Part shown: in pieces, positions 1-9,271 of the stretch
Position numbering within the stretch: position 1 is the first letter of the stretch
Layout of the letters: every line of letters starts with the position of its first letter
Assembly: GCA_963790585.1 (NCBI GenBank)
Contig: CAWBOY010000001.1
Location: 744,001-808,000, forward strand
Origin: CAWBOY01 sp963790585
GTDB taxonomy: Bacteria > Planctomycetota > Planctomycetia > Gemmatales > Gemmataceae
Length of the DNA: 64,000 nt
Direction of reading: 5' to 3'
Program-made: the position numbers and the translations under genes
Notes under the pieces: model-generated
Database searches by the model: none
Told to the model about the DNA's origin: nothing
What the model saw: only the letters and a program-made list of their open reading frames with translations

Positions 1-421
1 GGAGAAAGTTCTTGATCTCCTGATCGATCGAGATACCGCTGGACCACCCGGCCGGCTTGTCCGAGCCGCCCTGGACGTTGCCGGGGAACAGCTCGCTGCC
101 GGTCAAAAGACAGCCGATGCCGCGCATATGGCTGTCGCCGTCGCCACGCACACGGTCGCTGACGCCGTGAAGTATTAGAGTCTTGTCCTTGAACGGCTCC
201 AACGGCTTAAGGCTTTCTTTAAGCTCGAATTTCGTACCCTCTTCTTCCGGCCAAAAAGCCTTGGGCACGATACCATTGGGGCTGAAGATCACCACGAGTC
301 GTTGCTTCCGTCGCGCCTGGTTGGCGAAGCCGAGGCCAGGGAGATTCAGAAGAAACGGCATGGCACCGGCACCAATACCCAGGTCGCGGATGAATTCACG
401 TCGCGTCGTCGTTCTGGCCAC
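1..421 (-). CDS. DUF1552 family exported protein (partial, runs off window start)
   Basis: The minus-strand reading frame starts at a GTG at 421, preceded by a good GGAGG ribosome-binding site six bases upstream, and stays open for 140 codons to the window edge. The N-terminus carries a twin-arginine-like segment (RTTTRREFIRDLGIGAGAM) followed by a hydrophobic stretch, so export is likely. Further on it has the family-like segments VVIFSPNGIVPKAFWPEEEG and ILHGVSDRVRGDGDSHMRG, which match planctomycete DUF1552 proteins as I know them. In planctomycetes this family is habitually encoded next to DUF1592-type cytochrome proteins. That is the case here: the next gene upstream ends 79 bases before, on the same strand, so the two probably form one transcription unit. 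The biochemical function of the family is not established. Confidence 0.8.
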   Translation of the reverse strand, partial: MARTTTRREFIRDLGIGAGAMPFLLNLPGLGFANQARRKQRLVVIFSPNGIVPKAFWPEEEGTKFELKESLKPLEPFKDKTLILHGVSDRVRGDGDSHMRGIGCLLTGSELFPGNVQGGSDKPAGWSSGISIDQEIKNFL

Positions 422-499
422 GTTCTGCCTCCGTTGGAAAATTCACTCTCAATTTTGGCCGCGAGCAGTTGGGTGATCCCTATTAGAAACAGTCATTAC

Positions 500-2837
500 T
501 CACGTACTTTCGCGTCCGTCGGCGTACTCGTCAATTTCGTATCCCGCGCAGTTCAGCGCCGATGCCGTCATAATCTCTACCGCCAGCTTTTGCACGCTGA
601 ATCCATTGGCGGCAAACGCTTTCCGCAACTGTTCGAGTTTGTCGGGGCCATATGCCCGCACAGGTTGTTGCACCAGATGATGGAACAACTGCTCGACAAA
701 GGCGGCTTGCACTTCTTCGCTATCGGCCACGAACTTTGCCAAATCGCGGGCGCCCTTGAAGGTCGCCGTTTTGCCTGTTCGCGTTAAATAAAGGCCGCTG
801 GCATCGATCGGCTTGCCTTGCTCTTTGTCCCGGTATCGACCGACGGCGTCGAAGTTCTCCAGTGTGAAACCTAGCGGATTGATGATGCCGTGGCAGCTCA
901 TGCAGGTCGAAGCCGACGTTTGCAGCAGCACCCGCTCTCGCGTCGTCATATTTGGGTGCAGCTCCGGTGCCAAGGGCGTGATCGCTTCCGGCGGCGGCCG
1001 TAATGACAAGCCAAGGACGCCGCGAGCCAGGAAAACGCCGCGATGGATCGGCGAGCTTTCGGTTGTATACGAGAACGCCGCCATCATATAGGGGTGGGAA
1101 ATCACACCCGCGGCGTTGCTCCGGATTCAGCTTCACCTTTAGAAAACCGGAGTCCTCCGGTACGGTAGTTCCATAGAATCTAGCTAGCGGAGCATTGAGA
1201 TAAATCTCGTCGCTTAGTAGCAATTGACGAAGGTCGGCGCCTTTGTCCACGACCTCTGCAATCGACAGATCGAGCGATCTTTTCAGGTCGGCTACGATGG
1301 CGGTGTCGAAATCGGGAAAGCGTTTGTTCGATTTGCTCAACTCGGGCGCCTGATCGATCTTGAGCCAGATGCCGAAGAAGTCACGCAGTTTCGCTTTCGC
1401 GCGCGGGTCGTTCAGCATCCGCTCGGCTTGGGCGCCTACCTGCTCGCGTGTGCCAAGCTTGCCGGCGGCGGCTGCGTCCATCAGTTGTTGATCGGGCAAC
1501 GAATCCCAAAGGCCAAACGACAGCCGCGCCGCGACCGCGAAAGCATCGGGATCATGCCCGACCTCGCGATAGAGAAAGCGCGGCGACTTCAGCACCATCA
1601 GAATGACGCGTTTGACAGCCAATTCCTGGTCTTTGACGGCCTCAAAGGGGCGATCGATGTAGGCTTTCTTCTGCTCGTCGCTCAGTGGCCGACGGAATGC
1701 CCGCTCCGCGAATCGACGGCAAAACTCGCGCAGTTTCTGGTCGCGGTCCGCAGCGCCGTCGCGCGCCCCGCTCAGCGCACCGAGCCGGATAGCCACGTAA
1801 TCGGCCGTTTCGAGAGCCGCTTCCGTCGTCGCCTGGTCCCACGTTTTCGACACCGTCGTGCCGCGCTCCCAGCCATAGCTGCGATCATCAGGTGGAAATG
1901 GCGTCGAGACAGCGAACGTCTCCGGAAAGGCGTTCACCGGCGACAGGTTCAGCGCCGGGATCACTTCCTGTGCTTGATGCGGCGTCTTCCATTCGAGCCG
2001 AATCGACGACTTGACGGGTTTCGGTTTTTCCTTGTTCGTCTTCGAATCATCGACGCCCTGCTTGGCCTTGGCATATTCGAGCCGAAGCGAATAGACCCTG
2101 CCGCCGAGAAGATAGGTCGAAGCGCGATATTCGGTGTCGTTACCCGACTTGACCCAGGCATCGATCAAAGGGTGATTTTGATCGTTGACCCAAAGCCGGG
2201 TCGCGTGTTCCGTCCGAATGACGAACTCATATTCGCCGGTCTCGGGAGCGAGGACGGAGCCGTTCCAACGAGCCAAAAACTGATGCGGCTCGACGTAACC
2301 AGGCATCGGACTGTCGACACCGAAGTCAAAGCGAACCTCCGAGTCGAGGCGTTCGAGAAACTTCTCTTTGTTATTGAAGTTGCGGCCCGTGAAATACTCA
2401 CCACGCAGCCCGTGCTTTTCATCCCACTTGCCCGGTCCGCCGCGGAAGCTGCCGATCAGATCGGCGACCGAATTGCGATATTGCCGAACCGTTAGGCGAG
2501 CCAGCTCAATCCGCGCTGGCCGATTGCGTTCCCGAGCCGTTCTCGAATAAAAGGCATCGTAAATATACGCGGAAACCTTATCCGCATCCTCGCCGACACA
2601 CGTCCCGGGAGCATCCTCCGGCATCGTCTTGGCGATATACTTCGAGAGCTGAGCGACCGAACGATCGCCGACGAGGGCACGCGGATAGTTTTCCTTGTCC
2701 CCTTCGCCGTTGGCGCCGTGGCAAGATGCGCACGATTTGCGATATATTTGCTCGCCCGTCTTCCCATCCGCGGCCAAGACCGTCGCCGGAAGAATTGCAA
2801 AAGCGAGAAGTAAGCTAGTCCATCGAAGAGTCCGCAT
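500..2837 (-). CDS. DUF1592/DUF1588-type cytochrome c protein with PA14 domain (one frameshift)
   Basis: This is a large exported planctomycete cytochrome. After a signal peptide (cleavage near LAADG) comes a c-type haem domain with CASCH at about residues 36-40. Next are a DUF1587-like segment (ARLTVRQYRNSVADLIG), a PA14-like carbohydrate-binding segment (GLRGEYFTGRNFNN onward), the DUF1595/DUF1592 part (FAERAFRRPLSDEQ, ARLSFGLWDSLPDQ), and finally DUF1588/DUF1585 with a second CMSCH haem motif. The frame breaks near 1107-1114: the reading ends LKVKLNPEQR and resumes one base later as GVISHPYMMAAFSYT, which fits one extra C in the CGCCGCGGG run. With that base removed the gene reads 778 residues. 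The chosen ATG is at 2837; a GTG at 2852 is the alternative. The frameshift may be an assembly error. The family is thought to act in periplasmic polysaccharide breakdown or electron transfer, which is unproven. Confidence 0.8.
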
Positions 2838-3008
2838 TGGCGGGAGGCTCACTGGCAGGGGGGTAAAACGAGTTCAGCGGGAAGGAGAGCGATCAAGTAG
2901 CTACATGGTATAATACTCGATGGCGAGCCAACCTTGAATAAGAAAAATGAGAAATGGACGGTTTTTTGAAATCCTTCGACGGATTGTGAACTCCCAACCG
3001 AAGTGCTT

Positions 3009-3219
3009 ATGCAGGACTACACGGCCGTGATCGAGCGCTGTCAGGACACTGGACTGTTCGTCGGCTACGTTTCAGGCTTCTCAGGTGCGCATTCGCAAGG
3101 CGAAACTCTCGAAGAGTTGCACCAAAACCTATCCGAGGTCATAGCCATGCTGCTTGAGGGCGGCGAACCTAAATTAGACTCGGAGTTCATCAGGTACTCA
3201 GAAAGTGCAGGTAGCGTGA
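3009..3219 (+). pseudogene. hicB: HicB-type antitoxin, frameshifted
   Basis: The product starts MQDYTAVIERCQDTGLFVGYVSGF and continues with GETLEELHQNLSEVIAMLLEGGEPKLDSEF, which is the HicB antitoxin fold that sequesters HicA. The expected HicB ending GTQKVQVA plus TGA is present at 3193-3219, but one base out of frame. One extra A near 3191-3192 (after GAGTTCATC) would explain this. As written, the frame runs on without a stop straight into the hicA frame. I infer a decayed or mis-assembled antitoxin gene. The start could also be the GTG at 3003. Confidence 0.7.
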
Positions 3220-3221
3220 GT

Positions 3222-3446
3222 ATGGCAAAGCTTCCAGTGCTTAAGCCGCAAGAAGTGATTTCGCGCCTGGAAGCTTTGGATTTTGTCGAAGTACGGCAGC
3301 GTGGCGCCCATAAATAATTTCGCCATGCGGACGGTCGAGGAACCACCGTACCATTTCACAAAGGCCGAGCCATATCCCCAGTCTTGCTTCGGAAAATCGC
3401 TCGTGATATTGGAATAGCCGCCGAAGATCTTGGTGCGGCTTCTTGA
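3222..3446 (+). pseudogene. hicA: HicA-type mRNA interferase toxin, in-frame TAA
   Basis: The ATG at 3222 lies three bases after the expected hicB stop, as usual for hicBA pairs. The product begins MAKLPVLKPQEVISRLEALDFVEVRQRGAHK and then meets TAA at 3315-3317. Past the stop the same frame continues FRHADGRGTTVPFHKGRAIS and LLRKIARDIGI to a TGA at 3444-3446, which is the rest of a normal HicA. Relatives have Gln at the stop position (GSHKQFRH), so CAA to TAA is the simplest change. The conserved His of the double-stranded-RNA-binding-like fold lies immediately before the stop. A truncated HicA should be non-toxic, which fits a hicB gene that is also damaged. Confidence 0.75.
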
Positions 3447-3501
3447 CTACCTCTCATTCACCGCCGCCGCGAACATCGTCGTCCATTTCGTAAGTCTCCC
3501 C

Positions 3502-3530
3502 GTTTCGCGCTGCGCCACGCAGCGCAAAAC
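3502..3530. terminator. Hairpin between hicA remnant and Gfo/Idh gene
   Basis: GCGCTGCG (3507-3514) and CGCAGCGC (3518-3525) form a perfect 8-bp stem with loop CCA, flanked by GTTT upstream and AAAAC downstream. It sits between the 3' end of the hicA remnant and the 3' end of the minus-strand oxidoreductase gene, so it could terminate either side. Confidence 0.5.
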
Positions 3531-3601
3531 GAAAACACCACGCCTAAACCTTGAGCTGCCACTGCTCACGGCGCGGTCGGGATAGCATCTTATTGGCCTC
3601 C

Positions 3602-4960
3602 TCATCGTCGAAGCGCGTTCACGGGATCCCACTTCAGCTTCTTGCCGGTACGCAGCGCGATCACGCCGATTTGGCAAACGATCACCGAGCCACCACCGAC
3701 CGTGACATTGCAAATCGGCTGCTTGCGGCTCCTGACGCAATCGACGAAGTTCTGCATGTGGTTGGTCGGCCGGCTTTCGTAGACCTTCGGGTCGTCCTTA
3801 AGCGGCTCCGACAGAATCTTGGCGTCGCTGGCCAGCACACTATTTCGGCTGACAAAGATCGTGCCGGTCTCTCCTTGAATCAACACGCCATTGGCATTGG
3901 GGCCGACAGGGCGATTCGGGGCCTTACCATCCTTGTCGACGAGGCCCGTTGCATTCGTGCCGCCGCCGCTCATGGCGATCACTTTCGCGCCGTCGTCGTA
4001 TGTGTATTGGACCTGAAAACTCGGGTGACAGTTGTAGCCGTCACCGCCCTTATAAGGCGCCTCGGCTTTCAAAACCTCGACGGCCACGGGTCCGCTGCCA
4101 TCCTTGCCCAACGCCCACTGGGCGATGTCGATATGGTGGGCGCCCCAGTCGGTCATCTTGCCGCCAGAGTAATCGTACCACCAGCGGAACTCGTAATGGC
4201 AGTTCGACTGCCCGCCCTTCTTGCGATACGCCACCTTGGGAGTCGGTCCCAGCCAAAGGTCCCAATCCAAGCCCTCGGGAACCTGCGTTTCTGGGAGCGC
4301 GCCACTCCTCGGATTGCCATCAACCCGGCACTCGATGCTCTTGATTTTGCCCACTCGGCCGGCGCGGGCCAGCTCGACCGCAAGGCGGAACATGCCCCGG
4401 TAAACGGTGCGCTGTTGACTACCGGTTTGCAGGACGCGGCCGGTTTCCTTGACTACTTTTTGGAGCGCCAGCGACTCAGCAACGGTCAGCGTGAGCGGCT
4501 TCTCGCAATATACATCCTTGCCGGCCTTGAGCGCCTCGATGGCCACTTGGGCATGCCAGTGGTCTGGCGTGGTGACAAGCAAGCAATCGAGCGATTTGTT
4601 ATTAACGAGATCGCGGAAGTCCTTGGTGTTGGCCTCGAAGTCTTTGAACCCTCTCTCTCGCATCACCTCCGTCGCGCGTTTGCGATGACCGGCATCCACA
4701 TCGCAACCAAGCGTGAAGGTTAACTGGCCCGCGTCAACGGGCGGGCGTGACTCGCCGACGACCTGCAAGCTGCGGCTCTGCGGACTGCCAATGCCGACGA
4801 TGCCCATGGCAAGGCGATCGTTGGCGGTCGCTTTCTTGGCCGCGCCTTCCTGGTGTGCGGCCAAGTGTTGCCGAGCGTACCAGTCCGGCAGCCCCGCGAC
4901 GGCCAGCGCTCCCAGTGAGTGCTGTAAGAAACCACGCCGCGAGAAATTACCTTTTTTCAT
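3602..4960 (-). CDS. Gfo/Idh/MocA family oxidoreductase, Tat-exported
   Basis: This is a 452-residue NAD(P)-dependent sugar-type oxidoreductase of the planctomycete secreted kind. The ATG at 4960 follows GGGAGA at suitable distance. The N-terminus has a Tat signal (SRRGFLQHSLGALAVAG). The Rossmann domain follows (MGIVGIGSPQSRS, somewhat degenerate in the glycine motif), then the family motif region LLVTTPDHWHAQVAIEAL with CEKPLT, where the EKP lysine is the usual catalytic/cofactor residue. The C-terminal domain contains WWYDYSGGKMTDWGAHHIDIAQW, with the conserved D..HHID catalytic region. The substrate cannot be read from sequence. It is the first gene after a strong hairpin (5045-5110), so it may have its own promoter. 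Confidence 0.88.
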   Translation of the reverse strand: MKKGNFSRRGFLQHSLGALAVAGLPDWYARQHLAAHQEGAAKKATANDRLAMGIVGIGSPQSRSLQVVGESRPPVDAGQLTFTLGCDVDAGHRKRATEVMRERGFKDFEANTKDFRDLVNNKSLDCLLVTTPDHWHAQVAIEALKAGKDVYCEKPLTLTVAESLALQKVVKETGRVLQTGSQQRTVYRGMFRLAVELARAGRVGKIKSIECRVDGNPRSGALPETQVPEGLDWDLWLGPTPKVAYRKKGGQSNCHYEFRWWYDYSGGKMTDWGAHHIDIAQWALGKDGSGPVAVEVLKAEAPYKGGDGYNCHPSFQVQYTYDDGAKVIAMSGGGTNATGLVDKDGKAPNRPVGPNANGVLIQGETGTIFVSRNSVLASDAKILSEPLKDDPKVYESRPTNHMQNFVDCVRSRKQPICNVTVGGGSVIVCQIGVIALRTGKKLKWDPVNALRR

Positions 4961-5044
4961 ATGTACGTCTCCCTTTGGTAAGCGGTCCTCTTGCGAGGGC
5001 TCGCGAAATACTTGTAAGTGATGCAACGTCACCAAATTAGTTTC

Positions 5045-5110
5045 ACAGGTGGCACAGACATTCCTGTCTGTGTTTTTTTCCACACAGACAGGAATGTCTG
5101 TGCCACCTGT
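5045..5110. repeat. Perfect 28-bp inverted repeat with T-rich loop
   Basis: Left arm 5045-5072 and right arm 5083-5110 are exact reverse complements, separated by a 10-base loop containing seven T residues. The arms carry the core GGCACAGACATTCCTGTC. It begins 12 bases beyond the stop of the minus-strand esterase gene. It could act as that gene's transcription end or as an mRNA-stabilising hairpin, or be a dispersed palindromic repeat unit; nothing here decides between them. Confidence 0.85.
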
Positions 5111-5121
5111 CCGCTAACTGT

Positions 5122-7134
5122 TCACCGCTTCTCCACAGTCTGCTGAAACAGCCGCGGCGCGAACTCGTTTAACGCGTAACGCCAAGTCTGCCATTCGTGC
5201 GCGAATCCTTTGGCATCGCGGAAGACTACGTTCTTGACACCGGCTTCTTGCAGCGATTTGTGGAGGCTTTCGGCACTTTTATGAATCCCCTCATCGAGGC
5301 TGACGGTACCAGAATGAAGGAAAAGCAAGCTCACTTTCTTGTCGAACGCTGCTGGATCGGCGAATACACCGTTGTAGGCGGTTTTCAGATCGATGTTTCG
5401 GCCCACGCCACTGAAGGCACCGATAGCGGAAAAAGTATCCAAATGGGTCAAGCCAATCTGCATGGCCTGGCCGGCACCCATCGACAATCCGGCGATCGCC
5501 CGCTGCTCCCGGTCCGGGATCGTTCGAAACTTTGCGTCGATCATTGGGATCAGGTCCTTGAGAACCACATCCTGAAAAGCACCGCCATCCCCTCTGCCCG
5601 GCCCGCCCGGCACCGCCGAAGCGCCCGCTCTGGTAGCATAGCCTTTCTCCATGACAACGATCATCGGCTTGGCTTTGCCTTCCGCAATCAAGTTATCCAA
5701 AATGAAGTTCATGTACCCTTGTTTACTCCACCCGGTTTCGTCCTCACCGCTGCCGTGCTGAAGGTAGAGTACGGGGTAGCGCTTCTTGTGATCGGTGTCG
5801 TAATCCGGAGGCGTGTAGACCATGATATGGCGTGTTTGTCCTGTCACTCCAGATTTGTAATAGCATGAGCGAACTTCACCATGAGGTACATCCTTGGAGA
5901 AATAGAAATTGACACCTTTCTCTGGGATTTCAATTCCGCTAGTCGGCCGGCCCGTGCCGAAAAAGGTATCGCTAGCGGGATCATTGATCTGGACTCCATC
6001 CACGGAAAGTTTGTAGTAATGGAAGCCAGGAATGACAGGCGGCGTCGTTACCGTCCAAACGCCATCCGCACCGCGCTCCATTTCCCAAGGCCCACCCTTG
6101 CCCAAACCAAAATTGCCAACGACCTGGACCTTTTTGGCTTCGGGTGCTTTCAATTGCAACGTGACCCGCAAGTCGGGGTGGATTCGTGGATACGCAGAGG
6201 CGACGTTGGTCGACGCAGGCTTGGATTCGTCGGCTTTCTTTTCTGGCGCCTTTTTCTCCTGCACGGGCTCCTGGAACAGCATTTTAGTGAAATGGTACAG
6301 GTCGTTTTTCCAAACTTTGAAATCGTGCTGGCCGCCCGGAATGACATGGTAGATGTGCGGCACCTTCTTCTCGTCGAGCATCTTGTGGACCCCTTCGCTG
6401 ATTCTGAGCAAGCCATCCTTATCGCCGCAGGCGACGTATAACAGCCGCAGTTTCTTCGCGGCCTCAGCCGGATCCTTCAAGAGGTCGCTGGCCGGCTTCG
6501 TGTTCGGCGCGGAAGAGAAGCCGCCCACCCACGCGAATGTATCCAGGTGACCAAGCCCGAAATTCAGCGACTGACCGCCGCCCATCGACAAGCCCGCCAG
6601 GGCCCGAGACTCGCGGTCGGCTCTTACCGCATAGGTCTTCTCGATAAACGGAATGAGGTCATTCAGTAGATCCTTCTCGAATGTGGCGAACGCAGGTGAT
6701 TGTTGAGGAAATGGGCTCCGCGGCGTTACCTCCTTCGAAGCACGGCCGTTGGGTAGCACGACGATCATCGGCACGATCTGCTTGTCGGCGTAAAGATTGT
6801 CAAGGACCACATTGGCCACACCGCCGCGCGTCCATTCGTTCTCGTCGCCACCAATGCCGTGGAGTAAGTAGAGAACCGGATACTTCTTGTCTTTGGAATA
6901 GCCGGGCGGCGTGTAGACTTGTGCCTTACGCTTGGCGCCGATCGTTGTTGATTCATACTCGACAGTCTCCAGCTTACCGCGGTCGATGCCCTCGCGCTTG
7001 GCGTCAAACTTCTCGGGCGTCGCGGGGAGGCTTGGAGGCTGGTCCTGCTTACCCGCCTTGTCCTGGCCGAATAAGCAAGGACAACTTAACGCCAACAAGA
7101 AAGTACAGACTGTCGGTAACAGTATGCGTCGCAT
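5122..7134 (-). CDS. Secreted tandem esterase (two feruloyl-esterase/EstD-type domains)
   Basis: This 670-residue protein has a signal peptide (cleavage near CLFGQ) and two alpha/beta-hydrolase domains of the putative-esterase (feruloyl esterase, XynZ-like) family. Domain one (about residues 55-290) has LHGIGGDENEW, the nucleophile elbow GLSMGGG with Ser183, an Asp candidate in CGDKDG and the His in GGQHDF. A lysine/proline/alanine-rich linker leads to an E-set/CBM48-like domain (VQVVGNFGLGKGGPWEMERG). The second hydrolase domain has LQHGSGEDETGW, GLSMGAG and GFAHEW. The acid residue of the second domain is not obvious (LFLHSGTVSLDEG), so that site may be weak. It lies 29 bases after the MarR gene on the same strand and probably shares its transcript. 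Likely role: removal of ester side groups from plant or algal polysaccharide. Confidence 0.87.
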   Translation of the reverse strand: MRRILLPTVCTFLLALSCPCLFGQDKAGKQDQPPSLPATPEKFDAKREGIDRGKLETVEYESTTIGAKRKAQVYTPPGYSKDKKYPVLYLLHGIGGDENEWTRGGVANVVLDNLYADKQIVPMIVVLPNGRASKEVTPRSPFPQQSPAFATFEKDLLNDLIPFIEKTYAVRADRESRALAGLSMGGGQSLNFGLGHLDTFAWVGGFSSAPNTKPASDLLKDPAEAAKKLRLLYVACGDKDGLLRISEGVHKMLDEKKVPHIYHVIPGGQHDFKVWKNDLYHFTKMLFQEPVQEKKAPEKKADESKPASTNVASAYPRIHPDLRVTLQLKAPEAKKVQVVGNFGLGKGGPWEMERGADGVWTVTTPPVIPGFHYYKLSVDGVQINDPASDTFFGTGRPTSGIEIPEKGVNFYFSKDVPHGEVRSCYYKSGVTGQTRHIMVYTPPDYDTDHKKRYPVLYLQHGSGEDETGWSKQGYMNFILDNLIAEGKAKPMIVVMEKGYATRAGASAVPGGPGRGDGGAFQDVVLKDLIPMIDAKFRTIPDREQRAIAGLSMGAGQAMQIGLTHLDTFSAIGAFSGVGRNIDLKTAYNGVFADPAAFDKKVSLLFLHSGTVSLDEGIHKSAESLHKSLQEAGVKNVVFRDAKGFAHEWQTWRYALNEFAPRLFQQTVEKR

Positions 7135-7163
7135 GTTTTCCTCTCTTCCAAGGATTCTGAAAC

Positions 7164-7616
7164 CTAAGTACCGCTTAGATCACTGGCCACCTTCGTCGCC
7201 GAAAGATTGTCGATCAGCCGGCGCAGGCAATGAACTAGTAATTGTGCTTCTTCCTCAGCTAACCCCGATATCATCTGAGTGCGAATCGGCTCGCTTGTTT
7301 CCCATAATTGATGAAATAAGCGCCGCCCTTTGGCCGAAAGGGTGACCACGCGTGCCCGATTGTCCACGGGGTGTCGTTTGCGGGACACCAGGCCTCGGCC
7401 TTCCAAAAGGACCAGCATGGCCCGAATGGTGCTGGCGTCGGATGAGGCGTGGCGGGCCAAATCCTGCTGCGTGATTCCATCCCGTTCCGACAGGCATGCG
7501 AGCAAGACGAACTGGTCGGCGGTCACGCCTGCCCTCGAAAAATGGGCGTCGGAGACGCGGTGCATCCCAAAATACGCGGCTCGGAGCAGTCGCGGAAGTT
7601 CACCACTCTCGTTCAT
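7164..7616 (-). CDS. MarR family transcriptional regulator
   Basis: This is a 150-residue winged-helix regulator. The sequence shows the MarR layout: dimerisation helix (LPRLLRAAYFGMHRVSDAHF), helix-turn-helix (ITQQDLARHASSDASTIRAMLVLLEGRGLV), and the wing with the diagnostic RKRHPVDNRARVVTLSAKG (DxRxxxxxLT-like). It is the first gene ahead of the secreted esterase and probably regulates that unit and itself. A 16-bp perfect palindrome at 7758-7773, about 140 bp upstream of its start, is a candidate operator. The ligand is unknown; a phenolic acid would suit a feruloyl-type esterase but is only a guess. Confidence 0.9.
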   Translation of the reverse strand: MNESGELPRLLRAAYFGMHRVSDAHFSRAGVTADQFVLLACLSERDGITQQDLARHASSDASTIRAMLVLLEGRGLVSRKRHPVDNRARVVTLSAKGRRLFHQLWETSEPIRTQMISGLAEEEAQLLVHCLRRLIDNLSATKVASDLSGT

Positions 7617-8189
7617 TGCGGTCCTTCATCACGGTCTGGTTGCCGCGCCAACGCGCTTATTCCGCGGAGCCAACATCGGCGATCTTACATTTTGTTACTC
7701 CGCGATCTCCACCGTTACGGCCATGGCGATGGGTGCGGTCGACTTCAACGGTGGAACAATGCGTATACGCATTAATTTTCCCTATCCTACTGCACTCATT
7801 GCATATGTCCAACGAAAAAATGCGGAGATAGAAACTGGCCGACCTACGCGCCCGTCGCCGCGCGGAGAATTTTCCGCCGAACTCAGGCCAGTCCAGAGGG
7901 GAGCATCAACCCATTCTCGATCTCGCGGAGATCAAAACTGCTCGGTCGTTTGAACGATTCGATTCCTAACACAACTCACTTGCAGGGGTAGCGAAAATGA
8001 AAAATCGTCGAATCCGCCAGCCGCGACCGCCAGATCCCGATCAAGCGTGTAAGCTCCATTTTGGGTTATCTTCCGACCAGGACCGTCGCCTCTCAAATTT
8101 TGTATTGACCAAGATCGGTGTGTTCCAATCGTCGTAAAAAAGAGCGTTTGGATAGAAGCAGCGCAGTTATGTCCAATGGAAAATCACGG
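7617..8189. other. Gene-free stretch between MarR gene and hypE
   Basis: No convincing coding region is visible on either strand in these 573 bases. It contains the promoter side of the minus-strand marR gene, including the palindrome at 7758-7773, and the 3' flank of hypE. I see no tRNA or clear intrinsic terminator for the hydrogenase operon here. Confidence 0.5.
7758..7773. promoter_or_regulatory. 16-bp palindrome, candidate MarR operator
   Basis: AATGCGTATACGCATT is a perfect 16-bp palindrome upstream of the minus-strand marR gene. MarR dimers commonly bind inverted repeats of about this size near their own promoter. The assignment rests on symmetry and position only. Confidence 0.45.
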
Positions 8190-9260
8190 TCAGCAAATCC
8201 GCGGAAGAGGAGCACCTGAAGGTTCGTCTAGTACCCGCAAAACACGTAACGGTCCTCGTACAAGTACTTCAGGAGGATAGGTCGCCGACATCTCCCCTAT
8301 GATACAGGCGTTTGTTCCGATGGGATGGCTTCTTAGGCGACCTAGCACCGCGTCCGCATTTTTGGAGGGTACGATAAGCACCAGCTTTCCTTCGTTCGCC
8401 ACATAGAGAGGATCGAGCCCAAGCAATTCGCAGGCCCCACGAACCGGAGGCGACAAAGGTAAACTCTGTTCATCGACAACGACGGATAAGCCTGTCGCCT
8501 CTCCGACTTCGTGTAACACCGCTGATACACCGCCGCGCGTCGGATCGCGAAGAAAACGAACGTCGAACTTAGGCTGCAAGATTGAATCCACCAACTCATG
8601 GAGGGGGGCCGCATCGCTTTGTAGCGCTGAGCCTAGTTCCAAGCCCTCGCGAGTCGCTAGGATGGCGATACCGTGATCGCCGATAGTGCCGCTCACCAAG
8701 ACCAGGTCACCTGGTTGGATTCGGTGTGCACCGAGGTCGACACCCGAACGCATTCGGCCGATTCCCGTCGTAGTCACAAAAATCTTGTCAGCGGCACCCT
8801 GAGGTACAACTTTTGTATCGCCCGTAACAACCGGAATACCGCAAAGCCGAGCAGCGTCCCGTATGCTGTTGACCACGCGCAGGAGCACGTCTAAAGGTAG
8901 GCCCTCTTCGACAATCAAACCGAGACTGAGGTAAAGTGGCTCCGCGCCACTAACCGCCAAGTCATTCACAGTGCCATACACGGCGAGCTTACCGATGTCC
9001 CCGCCAGGGAAGAACAGCGGGCTAACTACATAACCATCCGTAGTCATGACTATCCGGCCTTCGATCGCAGGGAGGATAGCCGCATCGCTCAAAGGACGAA
9101 GAAACTCATTATCCAAAGCGTCCAAGAGAAGTTCTCGGACGAGACGCCGAGTCAGGCGAGCACCTTCGCCGTGGGCAAGGAGAACTCGATCTCCGACCGG
9201 ATAGGGTACCGGACATGTCATCTGAAGATTCGGCGCACTTGAGTAAGGCAACTTGGTCAT
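8190..9260 (-). CDS. hypE: Hydrogenase maturation protein HypE (carbamoyl dehydratase)
   Basis: HypE dehydrates the carbamoyl group placed by HypF on its C-terminal cysteine to give the cyanide ligand of the [NiFe] active site. The product is 356 residues, close to the usual length. It ends APLPRIC, the diagnostic PRIC tail whose terminal Cys is the modified residue. PurM-like ATP-binding features are present (MTTDGYVVSPLFFPGGDIGKLAVYGT-type segment, VTGDTKVV, DPTRGGV). The ATG at 9260 is chosen because upstream sequence overlaps the end of hypD; hypD ends 11 bases before. It is the last gene of the operon. Confidence 0.95.
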   Translation of the reverse strand: MTKLPYSSAPNLQMTCPVPYPVGDRVLLAHGEGARLTRRLVRELLLDALDNEFLRPLSDAAILPAIEGRIVMTTDGYVVSPLFFPGGDIGKLAVYGTVNDLAVSGAEPLYLSLGLIVEEGLPLDVLLRVVNSIRDAARLCGIPVVTGDTKVVPQGAADKIFVTTTGIGRMRSGVDLGAHRIQPGDLVLVSGTIGDHGIAILATREGLELGSALQSDAAPLHELVDSILQPKFDVRFLRDPTRGGVSAVLHEVGEATGLSVVVDEQSLPLSPPVRGACELLGLDPLYVANEGKLVLIVPSKNADAVLGRLRSHPIGTNACIIGEMSATYPPEVLVRGPLRVLRVLDEPSGAPLPRIC

Positions 9261-9271
9261 CTTGAAAACAC

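Noticed and set aside
1224..2495. Long plus-strand open frame opposite the DUF1592-type gene
   Set aside because: It is antisense to a clearly homologous coding frame, has no family features, and is expected by chance opposite GC-biased codons.
3222..3446. TAA in hicA as recoding
   Set aside because: TAA is not a selenocysteine codon, the replaced residue is Gln, and hicB is broken too. Decay or error is simpler.
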